Notes: generated by a model from the letters alone, not told the origin. DNA of 64,000 nt from Chloroflexota bacterium (GCA_021787595.1 JAJYLQ010000002.1:124001-188000); one strand, 5' to 3'. Numbered from the stretch's first letter, positions 33,799 through 42,335 are shown. Made by a program: numbers and translations.

Positions 33799-35031
33799 AT
33801 GGCTACCAAAGTTTTAGTTCCTCTACTCGGTGAAGGTGTTGAAGAAGTTACCGTTACAAAATGGCTGAAAAAAGAAGGCGACTCGGTTAAAGAGTTGGAA
33901 CCATTGCTTGAAGTCAACACGGATAAAGTTGACACAGAAATTCCCGCGCCTGCAACGGGAACAGTGCTGAAAATCGTCGCGCAGGAAGGCTTGCCTGCCA
34001 AAGTTGGGACGATATTAGCATTCATCGGAAAGCCGGGAGAATCCGTTGAAGGAGCAAGCGCATCCGCAGGAATGGCAGAAAGCGAAAAGCGTAAAACGCA
34101 AAACGCAATGTCCACCGTTCAACCTGCAACTTTGAACCTGCAACCTGAAACCAAAGAGATTGGATTTATCTCTCCCGTTGTCGCAAAGATCGCCGCAGAA
34201 CATGGCGTGAACTTGTCGGAAGTTCAAGGCACGGGGTTGAATGGGCGCATCACAAAGAATGATGTAATGAACTTTGTAGAAAGTGGAAAGAAGTCCGTAG
34301 ACCGTGGACCGCAGACCGTCAACCGTCAACCGTCTACGGTCTCGCATATCGAAGGCGATCAGCTTATTAAACATACCGTGATCCGCAAACAAATTGCTGA
34401 ACATATGGTGATGAGCAAACATACTTCGCCGCATGTGCTGGCCGTCATGGAAGCGGACATGAGCAAAGTCGTCTCGCATCGGAATGCGAACAAAGATATC
34501 TTTGCGCGTGACGGAGTCAATCTCACTTTCACAGCCTATCTCATGATGGCAATCACGGCGGGATTGAAGGCTTATCCGATGACAAATTCATCCTGGACAG
34601 ATGAAGGCATTCTCGTTCACAAAGCTGTCAACATTGGCATGGCAACTTCGCTCGGCGAAGAAGGTTTGATCGTCCCGGTCATCAAGAATGCCGACAACCT
34701 TTCTTTATTGGCAATGGCACGCACAGTCAATGATTTGGCGAACCGCGCCCGCAGTAAGAAACTCCAGCCCGATGAAGTCAAAGGCGGGACATTCACATTA
34801 ACCAATCACGGAGTGAGCAAATCGCTGTTTTCATTCCCGATCATCAACCAGCCTCAATGCGGAATCCTCGGCGTCGGTGCGATGCAGAAGCGTGTGGTGG
34901 TAATCAATGATGCGATTGCCATCCGTCCGATGGTTTATTTATCGTTTGTTTTCGATCATCGCATTCTGGATGGCGCCAGCGCGGACGCATTCCTGATGAA
35001 GGTCAAAGAGACTTTGGAGAATTGGAATTAG
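33799..35031 (+). CDS. 2-oxoacid dehydrogenase E2 component (dihydrolipoamide acyltransferase)
   Basis: The 410-residue protein has a lipoyl domain (about 1-77, lipoyl-Lys43 in NTDKVDT), an E3-binding domain (about 125-160, ISPVVAKIAAEHGVN) and a catalytic acyltransferase domain (about 185-410) with the active-site FDHRILDG. It forms the complex core with E1 and E3. Both linkers are encoded by iterated short motifs (34087-34152 and 34292-34343), a sign of repeat insertion in tolerant regions. GGAGG precedes the ATG. The acyl substrate is not certain. Confidence 0.9.
   Translation: MATKVLVPLLGEGVEEVTVTKWLKKEGDSVKELEPLLEVNTDKVDTEIPAPATGTVLKIVAQEGLPAKVGTILAFIGKPGESVEGASASAGMAESEKRKTQNAMSTVQPATLNLQPETKEIGFISPVVAKIAAEHGVNLSEVQGTGLNGRITKNDVMNFVESGKKSVDRGPQTVNRQPSTVSHIEGDQLIKHTVIRKQIAEHMVMSKHTSPHVLAVMEADMSKVVSHRNANKDIFARDGVNLTFTAYLMMAITAGLKAYPMTNSSWTDEGILVHKAVNIGMATSLGEEGLIVPVIKNADNLSLLAMARTVNDLANRARSKKLQPDEVKGGTFTLTNHGVSKSLFSFPIINQPQCGILGVGAMQKRVVVINDAIAIRPMVYLSFVFDHRILDGASADAFLMKVKETLENWN
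34087..34343. repeat. Iterated short motifs in the two E2 linkers
   Basis: Linker 1 (34087-34152) iterates AAAACGCA and then CAACCTGCAAC/TTGAACCTG. Linker 2 (34292-34343) iterates GACCGT/CAACCGT and contains CCGTAGACC with an inverted copy GGTCTACGG type end. Each tract keeps the frame open. Confidence 0.6.
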
Positions 35032-35113
35032 CATTATGTTATTGCGAGGAGCGGCGTTGGTTGAGTAGTGACAATCTCAAGTAACCGCCAAACTTTAGAA
35101 ATTCGGAGTTGAT

Positions 35114-35584
35114 ATGACAGAACATAATTTGGATCATGCCCAAGTCATGGTTCCGCCGCCGCTGGTCTTTCTTGGTTATCTCATCGGCGTGTTGATCGCG
35201 AATTGGCTCATCCCGTTTCCCACCCCATGGACAATTCCATTGCGCGTCGCTGGCGCGATCATAGCCATTGCAGGTTTCTTTCTTGCCGGCTCCGCAATTT
35301 CTCAAATGCGGAAAGCGCACACCTCGCCCGATCCGCATCATGCCGTTGCCGCGCTCGTAACAGGCGGACCCTATCGCTTCACGCGCAATCCAATCTATCT
35401 CGGTTTCTTATTGATCTATCTTGGCTTCACCTTATTGGCAGGCACGCTTTGGGGTTTGATCGTTTCGCCGTTTTTGATATGGACGATCACCGGCGCGGCC
35501 ATCCATGCAGAAGAAGTCTATCTCGATGGCAAGTTCGGCGATCAATATAAAGAATATCGCTCACGCGTGAGGCGATGGATTTAG
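35114..35584 (+). CDS. Isoprenylcysteine carboxyl methyltransferase-type membrane protein
   Basis: A 156-residue membrane protein with about four helices. The motif GPYRFTRNPIYLGF (about 93) and the C-terminal EEVYLDGKFGDQYKEYRSRVRRW are the signature of the ICMT/PEMT superfamily, which methylates lipids or small molecules with S-adenosylmethionine at the membrane. Bacterial members rarely have known substrates. It lies within the 2-oxoacid dehydrogenase locus but has no obvious link to it; the gap upstream carries a degenerate TGTTATTGCGAG repeat. Confidence 0.83.
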   Translation: MTEHNLDHAQVMVPPPLVFLGYLIGVLIANWLIPFPTPWTIPLRVAGAIIAIAGFFLAGSAISQMRKAHTSPDPHHAVAALVTGGPYRFTRNPIYLGFLLIYLGFTLLAGTLWGLIVSPFLIWTITGAAIHAEEVYLDGKFGDQYKEYRSRVRRWI

Positions 35585-35653
35585 ATTAAGGAAAGGCGGC
35601 GAAAGCCGTCTTTTTACTGGCTCTCTGGGACTTGCCGTGGTGCGCTGCCAGCC

Positions 35654-35680
35654 GTAGGTCAAATTGCCAATTTGACCTAC
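35654..35680. repeat. 27-bp palindrome GTAGGTCAAATT-GCC-AATTTGACCTAC
   Basis: A perfect 12-bp inverted repeat with a 3-nt centre in the 263-bp gap between two plus-strand genes. It resembles the inner palindrome of the 12745 element. The remainder of the gap shows no gene. Confidence 0.6.
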
Positions 35681-35847
35681 ATCATGCCGCCAAATATGCT
35701 GGTCCATCACAGCAATTCCCAATGAACCTTTTTACTTTATTGATTTATAGAACGCATGTGCAGTATAATTGAATTGGCAGATTCAAAAGCCAAAATTGAA
35801 ACTCGATTGATCGCGCGTAACACCATTATAGTTAAGGAGAAAATATC

Positions 35848-36513
35848 ATGTCTGTCCAAAAGTCTGAAATCAAATTAAATGTGAACGGAAAAGATGCCAA
35901 TGCGTATCTTGTCCAACCTGCGGACGGCGGGTCGGGAATTTTGTTGCTCCACGCCTGGTGGGGACTCAAACCATTCTTCAAGCAGGTTTCTGATCAAATT
36001 GCGGTGCAGGGTTTTACGGTTCTCGCGCCCGATCTCTACCGAGGTCAAATCGCAAAGACGATTGAAGAGGCTGAAACCCTGCATAAAAAATTCGATGACG
36101 ATTTCATGGGCGATATTGTTAAAGCCGCGAAGGATCATCTAACATCGCTTCGACCGGGCAAGCCCATTGGCGTGATGGGATTCTCCATGGGAGGAGCCTG
36201 GGCCATTGTGACCATGACGAAAGAGCCGGACATTGCCGCAACTGTCCTGTTTTACGCGGCTTATCCCATGGACTTCAGCAAGGTCAAATCCAAGGTTCTC
36301 GGCCATTTTTGTGAAGTGGATGAATGGGAACCCATTGAAGGCGTGCGCGAAATGGAAGCCAACATGAAAGCCGCCGGCATGGACGTGACGATTCACGTCT
36401 ACCCGGGAGTTCATCACTGGTTCATGGAATCGGATCGCCCCGAATACAATCCCGCCACGGCTAAATTAGCTTGGGATCGAACATTTGAGTTTTTGAAGAA
36501 GAACCTCTCATAG
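35848..36513 (+). CDS. Dienelactone hydrolase family protein
   Basis: The 221-residue alpha/beta hydrolase has the DLH-type layout: LLLHAWWGL near residue 33, nucleophile elbow GFSMGGAW near 112, acidic residue in CEVDEWEP near 153 and His in GVHHWF near 188. Classical dienelactone hydrolases use Cys; this one has Ser in the elbow, as in many relatives of unknown substrate. It is probably cytosolic. A TATAAT-like region and AAGGAG precede the ATG. No aromatic-degradation genes are nearby. Confidence 0.85.
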   Translation: MSVQKSEIKLNVNGKDANAYLVQPADGGSGILLLHAWWGLKPFFKQVSDQIAVQGFTVLAPDLYRGQIAKTIEEAETLHKKFDDDFMGDIVKAAKDHLTSLRPGKPIGVMGFSMGGAWAIVTMTKEPDIAATVLFYAAYPMDFSKVKSKVLGHFCEVDEWEPIEGVREMEANMKAAGMDVTIHVYPGVHHWFMESDRPEYNPATAKLAWDRTFEFLKKNLS

Positions 36514-36545
36514 CGTAGTAAAATCGAAACAAACAATAGACTACA

Positions 36546-36627
36546 TGTCGTTGCGAGGGTGTTCTTCCCGAAGCAATCTCCTGTTTGAATGAAAGAGGAG
36601 ATTGCTTCGCTCCGCTCGCAATGACAC
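36546..36627. repeat. TGTCGTTGCGAG-type palindrome
   Basis: TGTCGTTGCGAGG (36546-36558) faces GCTCGCAATGACA at the right end; GCAATCTCCT faces AGGAGATTGC inside. It lies just upstream of the E3 gene start. Confidence 0.65.
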
Positions 36628-36643
36628 TACTCAGGAGTTATTC

Positions 36644-38044
36644 ATGCCAGAAAATCTTGATGTCGTGGTCATCGGCGCGGGGCCTGCGGGGTATGTCGCC
36701 GCGATTCGCGCCGCGCAGCTCAAGCAGAAAGTCGCAATCGTTGACAAGCAATGGCTCGGCGGCGTGTGTCTCAACGTTGGCTGCATCCCGTCCAAGTCGC
36801 TGCTCAAGAACGCCGAGGTCGCTCACATTCTGCGCGAGCGCGGCAAGGACTTTGGTTTTTCGTTCGATAATTTAAAGCTGGATTATTCAGTTGCGGTCAA
36901 ACGCTCGCGACAAAACTCGGATCGCTTGACCAAAGGTGTTGGATTCTTGATGCGCAAAAATAACATCGCCGTTACTATGGGCGAGGCGCATCTGACCACG
37001 CCGACAGCGGTCTCCGTCAAAGATAAAGAGGGCAAGCTAACGGAGTTATCCGCCAAGAACATCATCGTTGCGACGGGCGCAAGCGCGGCTGTCCCCGGCG
37101 CGTGGAAAATGGACGGCGAAAAGGTCGTCACGTATCTCGAAGCCATCCTTCAAGAGAAGCTTCCTAAATCGGTGATCGTGATCGGATCCGGTGCGATCGG
37201 CGTGGAATTCGCGACCGTATGGAGTTCGTATGGCGTGGATGTCACCATCGTCGAAATGCTTCCGCGTCTCGTCCCGCTCGAAGATGAAGAGGTCTCGAAA
37301 GAATTGGAAAAAGAATTCAAGAAGCGCGGTATCAAATGTTTAACCGGAAATAAAGTTGAATCGGTCGAAGCCACAGCGACGGGCGTGAAAGTAAAAGTGT
37401 CAGCCGAAGGAAAAGAAACAACGCTTGAAGCAGAACAGGCTTTGGTCGCGATCGGGTTCCGTCCCAACTCGAAAGGACTCGGACTCGAAGAGGTCGGGGT
37501 CAAGATCAGCGAGCGCGGTTTTGTCGAGATCAACGAGAAGATGCAAACCAGCATCCCGAACATTTATGCCATCGGCGATGTGACCGGCAAGTTGATGCTG
37601 GCACATGTCGGCTCGGCGATGGGAATCGTCGCCGCCGAAAATATCGCCGGCGCGGAAACGATCACGCTCGATTACGAGATGATGCCGCGCGCCACCTATT
37701 GCCAGCCGCAAATCGCGTCGTTTGGTTTGACAGAAGCGCAAGCCAAGGAACGCGGCTACAACATCAAGATCGGGCGCTTCCCATTTCAAGCCAATGGCAA
37801 AGCATTGGGTTTAGGCGATTACGCGGGCTGGGCCAAGATCGTGATGGATGAAAAATATGGTGAGATTTTGGGCGCGCACATGATCGGCCCCGAAGTGACC
37901 GAGCTTCTGCCCGAACTCACGCTCGCGCATCTGATGGAATTGACGCCGCACGAGATCGCACGCAACGTCCACGCACACCCGACGCTTTCAGAAGTTTTGA
38001 TGGAAGCCGCACACGGAGCAGAAGGAACACCGATACATATTTAG
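36644..38044 (+). CDS. lpd: Dihydrolipoamide dehydrogenase (E3)
   Basis: The 466-residue flavoprotein reoxidises the E2 lipoyl group and reduces NAD. Visible are the FAD motif GAGPAG, the redox pair Cys42/Cys47 (GGVCLNVGC), the NAD motif GSGAIGVEF near 180, GDVTG near 308, and the C-terminal HAHPTLSEV with its catalytic His-Glu pair. CAGGAG lies 6 nt before the ATG at 36644; the longer frame runs into the repeat upstream. The last 76 bp are duplicated at 38567-38642. Confidence 0.95.
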   Translation: MPENLDVVVIGAGPAGYVAAIRAAQLKQKVAIVDKQWLGGVCLNVGCIPSKSLLKNAEVAHILRERGKDFGFSFDNLKLDYSVAVKRSRQNSDRLTKGVGFLMRKNNIAVTMGEAHLTTPTAVSVKDKEGKLTELSAKNIIVATGASAAVPGAWKMDGEKVVTYLEAILQEKLPKSVIVIGSGAIGVEFATVWSSYGVDVTIVEMLPRLVPLEDEEVSKELEKEFKKRGIKCLTGNKVESVEATATGVKVKVSAEGKETTLEAEQALVAIGFRPNSKGLGLEEVGVKISERGFVEINEKMQTSIPNIYAIGDVTGKLMLAHVGSAMGIVAAENIAGAETITLDYEMMPRATYCQPQIASFGLTEAQAKERGYNIKIGRFPFQANGKALGLGDYAGWAKIVMDEKYGEILGAHMIGPEVTELLPELTLAHLMELTPHEIARNVHAHPTLSEVLMEAAHGAEGTPIHI

Positions 38045-38079
38045 GCGCAAGAAGAAGGCATAGAATTTAAGAGAGCATC

Positions 38080-38307
38080 ATGCCTACGGTGGCCATAGAA
38101 GGCTACAAGTTTCGTTTCTGTTCCTCCGACATTCATGAGCCTCCTCATGTCTTGCATGGCGAGCATGTTGCGAAGATCTGGCTTGTGCCAATTTCAATAG
38201 AATTCAATCATGGATACAATCAACCTGAACTTAATCGTATTCTGAGATTGGCCCGCCAGAATCAAGAAAGACTTCTGGAGATTTGGAATGATTACTTCAA
38301 CCAGTAG
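38080..38307 (+). CDS. DUF4160 family protein
   Basis: The 75-residue product has the DUF4160 pattern: FRFCSSDIHEPPHVLHGEHVAKIWL, then ELNRILRLARQNQERLLEIWNDYF. DUF4160 genes are usually followed by a DUF2442 gene, as here, and the pair is often described as toxin-antitoxin-like; activity has not been shown for most. It starts 35 bp after lpd and overlaps the next gene by 20 nt. The pair lies between two copies of the lpd 3' end. Confidence 0.85.
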   Translation: MPTVAIEGYKFRFCSSDIHEPPHVLHGEHVAKIWLVPISIEFNHGYNQPELNRILRLARQNQERLLEIWNDYFNQ

Positions 38308-38554
38308 CGTGAATATTCAAGTTCAAGCAAAGAACGTCCGCTTTGAAGGCAACACACTATATATTCTACTTAGCGACGGCCGCGAGATTAGCATCCCAAT
38401 TGACCAAATGGAATGGCTGAAATGGCTTACCAAAGCGACCAAAGAACAACGCTCCAAGTGGACGATTGAACCTGGAGGTTTTGCGATTTATTGGGAAGAG
38501 CTGGATGACGGTATCGAAATTGAGCACTTATTGAGTCTCCAGCCATTGGCATAG
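38288..38554 (+). CDS. DUF2442 family protein
   Basis: An 88-residue protein with the DUF2442 layout: VRFEGNTLYILLSDGREISIPIDQMEWL, ending with the typical WEELDDGIEIEHLL. It forms an overlapping pair with the DUF4160 gene, the usual partner. A shorter start within the overlap is possible. Twelve bp after its stop the duplicated lpd 3' end begins. Confidence 0.85.
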   Translation: MITSTSSVNIQVQAKNVRFEGNTLYILLSDGREISIPIDQMEWLKWLTKATKEQRSKWTIEPGGFAIYWEELDDGIEIEHLLSLQPLA

Positions 38555-38566
38555 GGACCGTGACCG

Positions 38567-38642
38567 CCACGCACACCCGACGCTGAGTGAAGTTTTGATG
38601 GAAGCCGCACACGGCGCGGAGGGAACGCCGATACACATTTAG
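38567..38642 (+). pseudogene. Second copy of the lpd 3' end (76 bp)
   Basis: These 76 bp match the last 76 bp of lpd (37969-38044) and still read HAHPTLSEVLMEAAHGAEG to a stop. By eye nine bases differ, and every difference leaves the encoded residue unchanged. The copies bracket the DUF4160/DUF2442 pair. Confidence 0.88.
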
Positions 38643-38700
38643 AGATTAGATAACTGAAAGCGGAGAATGGGAACAGGTTATAATCTTATTGGAGGCCGAC

Positions 38701-39006
38701 ATGGTTCTGAACGCAAATATCGAATCCAGCACCCGCCGCTTGTTCCCAAATCTCACGCCCGAACAGGCAATCGTGGAATTGCTGTTGGAACGGGCGCAAA
38801 AGAATTTAATCAAGTATCAAACGATGACGCGTCAGCTCAAATCCAAATACAAAATGGAGTTCGAAACTTTCCGCAAGAAGATTCTTTCAACCAAACCGGA
38901 TTCCGTTACGGAACAAGATTACTTCGACTGGGAATTGGCAGTTACAGGTATCGTAGATATGCAAGACGAAATCAAACGTCTGAAAGCTTTGAGCAAGAAA
39001 ACATGA
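38701..39006 (+). CDS. Putative antitoxin of a TumA/TumE-like pair
   Basis: A 101-residue helical protein with the segment LTPEQAIVELLLERAQKNLIKYQ and a C-terminal helix DEIKRLKALSKK. It overlaps the next gene by 4 nt (ATGA), and its partner looks like a TumE (DUF6516) toxin, so it is probably the TumA-type antitoxin. I assign it by context more than by motif. GGAGG lies 5 nt before the ATG; the TTG at 38689 is less likely. Confidence 0.65.
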   Translation: MVLNANIESSTRRLFPNLTPEQAIVELLLERAQKNLIKYQTMTRQLKSKYKMEFETFRKKILSTKPDSVTEQDYFDWELAVTGIVDMQDEIKRLKALSKKT

Positions 39007-39356
39007 ATGTCGCGGATTTATCCGTTGACTTGCAAAACGAACTCAAGCGCCGCAAATATTTTACACAGATGGACATACTTGAGCAGACTTCGAGTTTACT
39101 TAAAGCCCGCCTGTATATTTCCAATGATTTGTTTGTCCAGATCTATCGAAACGACCGTTACGATACTACAAACTTGGCACTGATCTACAACGGCAACCGC
39201 CTGTTTGCCCGCGATGAATTGGATGGGAAGTGGCACAGACATACACAGTCCGCCCCCGAAGAACACGATGTTGGCGGCGAAGGGAGCAAGGCGATCTCAT
39301 TAACAGAATTTTTGGATGAAGTGGAAGTTGTGCTGTCGGAGATGAATTTGCCCTAA
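39003..39356 (+). CDS. TumE-like (DUF6516) toxin candidate
   Basis: The 117-residue product contains the DUF6516 pattern: SSLLKARLYISNDLFVQIYRN, then TNLALIYNGNRLFARDELDG, WHRHT and a C-terminal FLDEVEVVL. The ATG at 39003 overlaps the preceding stop; the frame is open back to 38667 but that part overlaps the antitoxin. DUF6516 proteins are regarded as toxins of type II systems; the target is unknown. It is the second toxin-antitoxin-like pair in a row after lpd. Confidence 0.75.
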   Translation: MNVADLSVDLQNELKRRKYFTQMDILEQTSSLLKARLYISNDLFVQIYRNDRYDTTNLALIYNGNRLFARDELDGKWHRHTQSAPEEHDVGGEGSKAISLTEFLDEVEVVLSEMNLP

Positions 39357-39369
39357 CCGCGCAAAACAA

Positions 39370-39693
39370 TCATGCTCGTATCATTGTCAGCAGCATCTTG
39401 AATCGCTGCATCGCTTTCACCGCATGCGGTTCGTTGGCGGGCATGATAATCGCCTCGCCCGCGTTCAGTACATAGGATTTTCCAGAAATCCAAATCTCGG
39501 CTTCGCCTTCGAGAACATGCGCGAGCGCATCATAGGGCGCGGTGTGTTCGCTCAGTTCCTGCCCGGCATCGAACGCAAACAGAGTCACGTTGCCGGCATC
39601 GGCTTTGGTGATTTGTCGGCTGACAACGGAACCTTCTTGGTACGAAACCATCTCGACGAGTTTAAGGATTTGCGATTTTGGCGCAGCGGACAT
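39370..39693 (-). CDS. Cupin-domain protein
   Basis: A 107-residue single-domain cupin. The motifs are G(x)5H with GQELSEHTAPYDAL near residue 44 and the second motif PANEPHAVKA near 86. Small cupins of this type bind metals or act as mini-isomerases or regulators; no substrate can be inferred. GGAGG lies 5 nt before the ATG at 39693. It converges with the TumE-like gene. Confidence 0.85.
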   Translation of the reverse strand: MSAAPKSQILKLVEMVSYQEGSVVSRQITKADAGNVTLFAFDAGQELSEHTAPYDALAHVLEGEAEIWISGKSYVLNAGEAIIMPANEPHAVKAMQRFKMLLTMIRA

Positions 39694-39711
39694 AATTCCT
39701 CCAATGTTTAT

Positions 39712-39740
39712 CGTAGGGGCGGGGTCACCCCGCCCCTACG
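39712..39740. repeat. GTAGGGGC palindrome (REP-like)
   Basis: CGTAGGGGCGGGG pairs with CCCCGCCCCTACG around TCA. It lies between the cupin gene and the metalloprotease gene and matches the motif found in the RAYT gene and in radA. Confidence 0.75.
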
Positions 39741-39742
39741 TG

Positions 39743-41767
39743 TTATTTTATTTCGATTGTAAAACCTGCAAGCAAACGCGAGAAACGCTGTGTGCCGGTT
39801 ACGACCAGCACCGCATTCTGACCCGGCTTCAATGCAAGCGGAATGTCCGCAGTTTGATCGGGTGTTAACGTGATGTTTTGAACGGTGGTTTTGTCGCCTT
39901 TGAGGATCAGCGCGAGGCGGAAGGTTTGGGGCAGAACATTTTCGACGCGCGCAAAGCCATTGGCTTGCCATCCGCCGTTATCGGTCTCGAAATCGGACGA
40001 GTAGTGGATCGCCGGCATGGACACATCGTCCAGCAGGAAGCCTTCCCCGTTAACTTCCGCGTCGGTGACGTATTCGAATCGCAGTTGGATTTTCCTGCCA
40101 TCGTACTGTGAAAGATCAACGCTTTCGTTCAGCCATTGCGCGCTGTTCCCGCCGCCGCTCTTGCCGGTATAACCACAACCATACGCGTTGCCGGATGTAT
40201 CGTTGCTGAAACAGGCGGGCGTCTTGATGATCTGCCAGCTTTGCCCGTCGGTGGAAGCCTCGAGGTAGAGATAATCATAACCATCCTCGAGGTCATACCA
40301 GGCCCAGTAGGAGAATTGAGCCGGGCCGGTGACATGGGTCAAATCGAACTCACGCGTCAGGGTCATATCCGACGAGTCGCCCATGTTCGACCAGAAGGCA
40401 TATTTGCCTGAATGCGGATCGGTCGGCAAGAGCGCTGCCAGCGTCGAGCCTCGAAAAGAAAGCGTGTAATTGCCAGCGCAGTTGATCTCGATGTATTCCG
40501 CACCGTCTTGATTGACTGATTTGTTCAATGGAGATTGCGGACAAGTATCAATGGTTTGTGTTGCAGAGACTTTCGGCGCATTGGGATAATTATGATAAGC
40601 GTATCGTCCATCGCCCACCTTGCCATCCTGCAAATACATTGTGACCATCCAGTCCAGGAGCACATCATCGGTTGTGATTACTCTTCCTGTCTGCGGGTCG
40701 GTGATGTTGAGACTCTTGAGCGTATCGCCGACACCCTCGATATTGTTATCGTGATCAGCGGCAAGTGCCTGCGTGGCCTTTACGCCAAAGCGGTCGAGGA
40801 AATAGTCAAGGAAGAGGAAAGACTCTCCATAATGGGGACCGTTTGCGCCGGGGTCCGGAAGCCAATCCGTCAGGTTGAGATCCGAATGCGTAACATAGGC
40901 GTAATCAAAGTACGGGGAATATCCATTCAGATATTCCGCTAAAACAGAAAAACCTTCATTCATCCAGTCTGGCTGATTCTCATCAATGTTCCAGCGAATC
41001 ATGTGTTGGAATTCATGGGCCAGCACGCTGTAGGTTTCCGTGGAGCCGAGGTCCATGTTGTCGGCGTTGAAAACAAACATTTCGTGTCCGTTGGAATATT
41101 TGTGCACCAGCGGATTGTATTCATCGGGCGTGGAAAAATAACCTGCGTTCGAGGCGCCTGTGCCGCGCGCGTAGACAATGTAAATATGAGGATCATTATC
41201 CACGCCGGGCGTCCATTCGCTCCCAAAGAATTTGTGATCGGTCGGATAGATCTTATTCTCGAAGTCATCCATCAATGCCTTCATGTCGCTCCGGTTGACT
41301 TGAACGCCATCCTGCGCCCAGAAATATGTGTGAGGCGTGATGTAATCCAGCGTCGCCGTGATCTGTGCAGTAACGTTGGTGTCCACGTTGCTGATCCAGA
41401 ATTTCTGCTGATCGCCAACCTGAAACGGTTTCGCGGGCGCGGGTAATGTATGCGGCACATTGCAAACATTTTTGAGGCGGCATGCCAGATCATACAGGTT
41501 TGCATCGGGGACCGCCGCATTGTTCAGCGTTGTTTCGGTATCCAGCGGAATTGACGAGACCGGAGGGCGCGTGACCGTGACAGGCGGCTGTTCCGTGCTG
41601 CCGCTGGACGAGGGGGCAGGCAATGTTGGCGAAACGGGTGAATTGTGAAAATAAAAATAGAAGGCAAGTCCGCCCAGCAATAGCAGCATGGCGCAAATGC
41701 AGCAAAGCACAATGACGATTGCAATGGCGATATTTCGATTGGACGATCTGGGTTTCGACTGATTCAT
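39743..41767 (-). CDS. Membrane-anchored extracellular zinc metalloprotease-like protein
   Basis: The 674-residue protein has an N-terminal membrane helix (about 12-40), a Ser/Pro linker, and a peptidase region with the zinc motif HEFQH (251-255) followed by NEGFSVLAEYL near 270, as in gluzincin-type enzymes. C-terminal regions (about 430-600) contain MAM-like beta domains (FSYWAWYDLEDGYDYLYLE), as in immune inhibitor A-like peptidases. The likely role is extracellular protein cleavage. AGGAG precedes the ATG at 41767. The open frame further upstream is encoded by a 173-bp element and is rejected. Confidence 0.8.
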   Translation of the reverse strand: MNQSKPRSSNRNIAIAIVIVLCCICAMLLLLGGLAFYFYFHNSPVSPTLPAPSSSGSTEQPPVTVTRPPVSSIPLDTETTLNNAAVPDANLYDLACRLKNVCNVPHTLPAPAKPFQVGDQQKFWISNVDTNVTAQITATLDYITPHTYFWAQDGVQVNRSDMKALMDDFENKIYPTDHKFFGSEWTPGVDNDPHIYIVYARGTGASNAGYFSTPDEYNPLVHKYSNGHEMFVFNADNMDLGSTETYSVLAHEFQHMIRWNIDENQPDWMNEGFSVLAEYLNGYSPYFDYAYVTHSDLNLTDWLPDPGANGPHYGESFLFLDYFLDRFGVKATQALAADHDNNIEGVGDTLKSLNITDPQTGRVITTDDVLLDWMVTMYLQDGKVGDGRYAYHNYPNAPKVSATQTIDTCPQSPLNKSVNQDGAEYIEINCAGNYTLSFRGSTLAALLPTDPHSGKYAFWSNMGDSSDMTLTREFDLTHVTGPAQFSYWAWYDLEDGYDYLYLEASTDGQSWQIIKTPACFSNDTSGNAYGCGYTGKSGGGNSAQWLNESVDLSQYDGRKIQLRFEYVTDAEVNGEGFLLDDVSMPAIHYSSDFETDNGGWQANGFARVENVLPQTFRLALILKGDKTTVQNITLTPDQTADIPLALKPGQNAVLVVTGTQRFSRLLAGFTIEIK

Positions 41768-41826
41768 CAATGAACTCCTGTGGCGAATTCCTCGATGGTA
41801 ACCGAATTTTTTAAATCCTGCCTTAG

Positions 41827-41999
41827 TATTACAGCGCAAAGTTAGAGTGTTGAGGGTTCTGCTCATGGCTTTCCTACCGTTTTCGCCCTCATCCCCAACC
41901 CTTCCCCCAAATGGGGAAGGGAGTCTCCTCTCCCTTTGGGAGAGGGAAAGGGTGAGGGAGAATTGGCAGGGAACGATTGCTCGACCTTGCGCTGTAATG
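41827..41999 (+). mobile_element. 173-bp inverted-end element, copy 1
   Basis: The unit has inverted ends TATTACAGCGCAA and TTGCGCTGTAATG, and is flanked by TTAG on both sides (41823-41826 and 42000-42003). The core has hairpins CCTTCCCC/GGGGAAGG and CCTCTCCC/GGGAGAGG. It lies 60 bp upstream of the metalloprotease start. It encodes no transposase. Three further copies are in the window. Confidence 0.85.
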
Positions 42000-42032
42000 T
42001 TAGAGAGTGTTTTAAAAATCAATGTTTCAACT

Positions 42033-42094
42033 TGTCATTCTGAGTGGCGCCAAGTCGAAGATTCCGCACACGCGGGGCGCCACGAAGAATGACA
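42033..42094. repeat. TGTCATTC...GAATGACA palindrome
   Basis: TGTCATTCTGAGTGGCGCC (42033-42051) and GGCGCCACGAAGAATGACA at the right end form an imperfect 62-bp palindrome. The GTGGCGCC element recurs near 50746 and 62271. Confidence 0.55.
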
Positions 42095-42146
42095 TGCCTA
42101 CGTCTATTCATGAATTCCAAAACACTTTCTTAGGAATTTCGTTAAG

Positions 42147-42179
42147 AAAAAAGGTGCCGTGCTTTGTCTGCACGGCACC
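42147..42179 (-). terminator. Terminator downstream of clpC
   Basis: GGTGCCGTGC (42153-42162) pairs with GCACGGCACC (42170-42179); on the minus strand TTTTTTCTT follows. The remaining bases to 42335 hold further short inverted stretches and no gene. Confidence 0.8.
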
Positions 42180-42335
42180 CGGCCTTGGAGTGCTTCCTGA
42201 ATCTTTCCGGCCTCCCAATGGCAATGTCACAAACTCTTTTGGACACGGACTTCACGGACAAGCGCGGATCTTAAAGATTTGTCCGTGTGATCCGCGGCGG
42301 CCGTGTATAAAAAGTCTTTATTAAGAAACAGCCTC

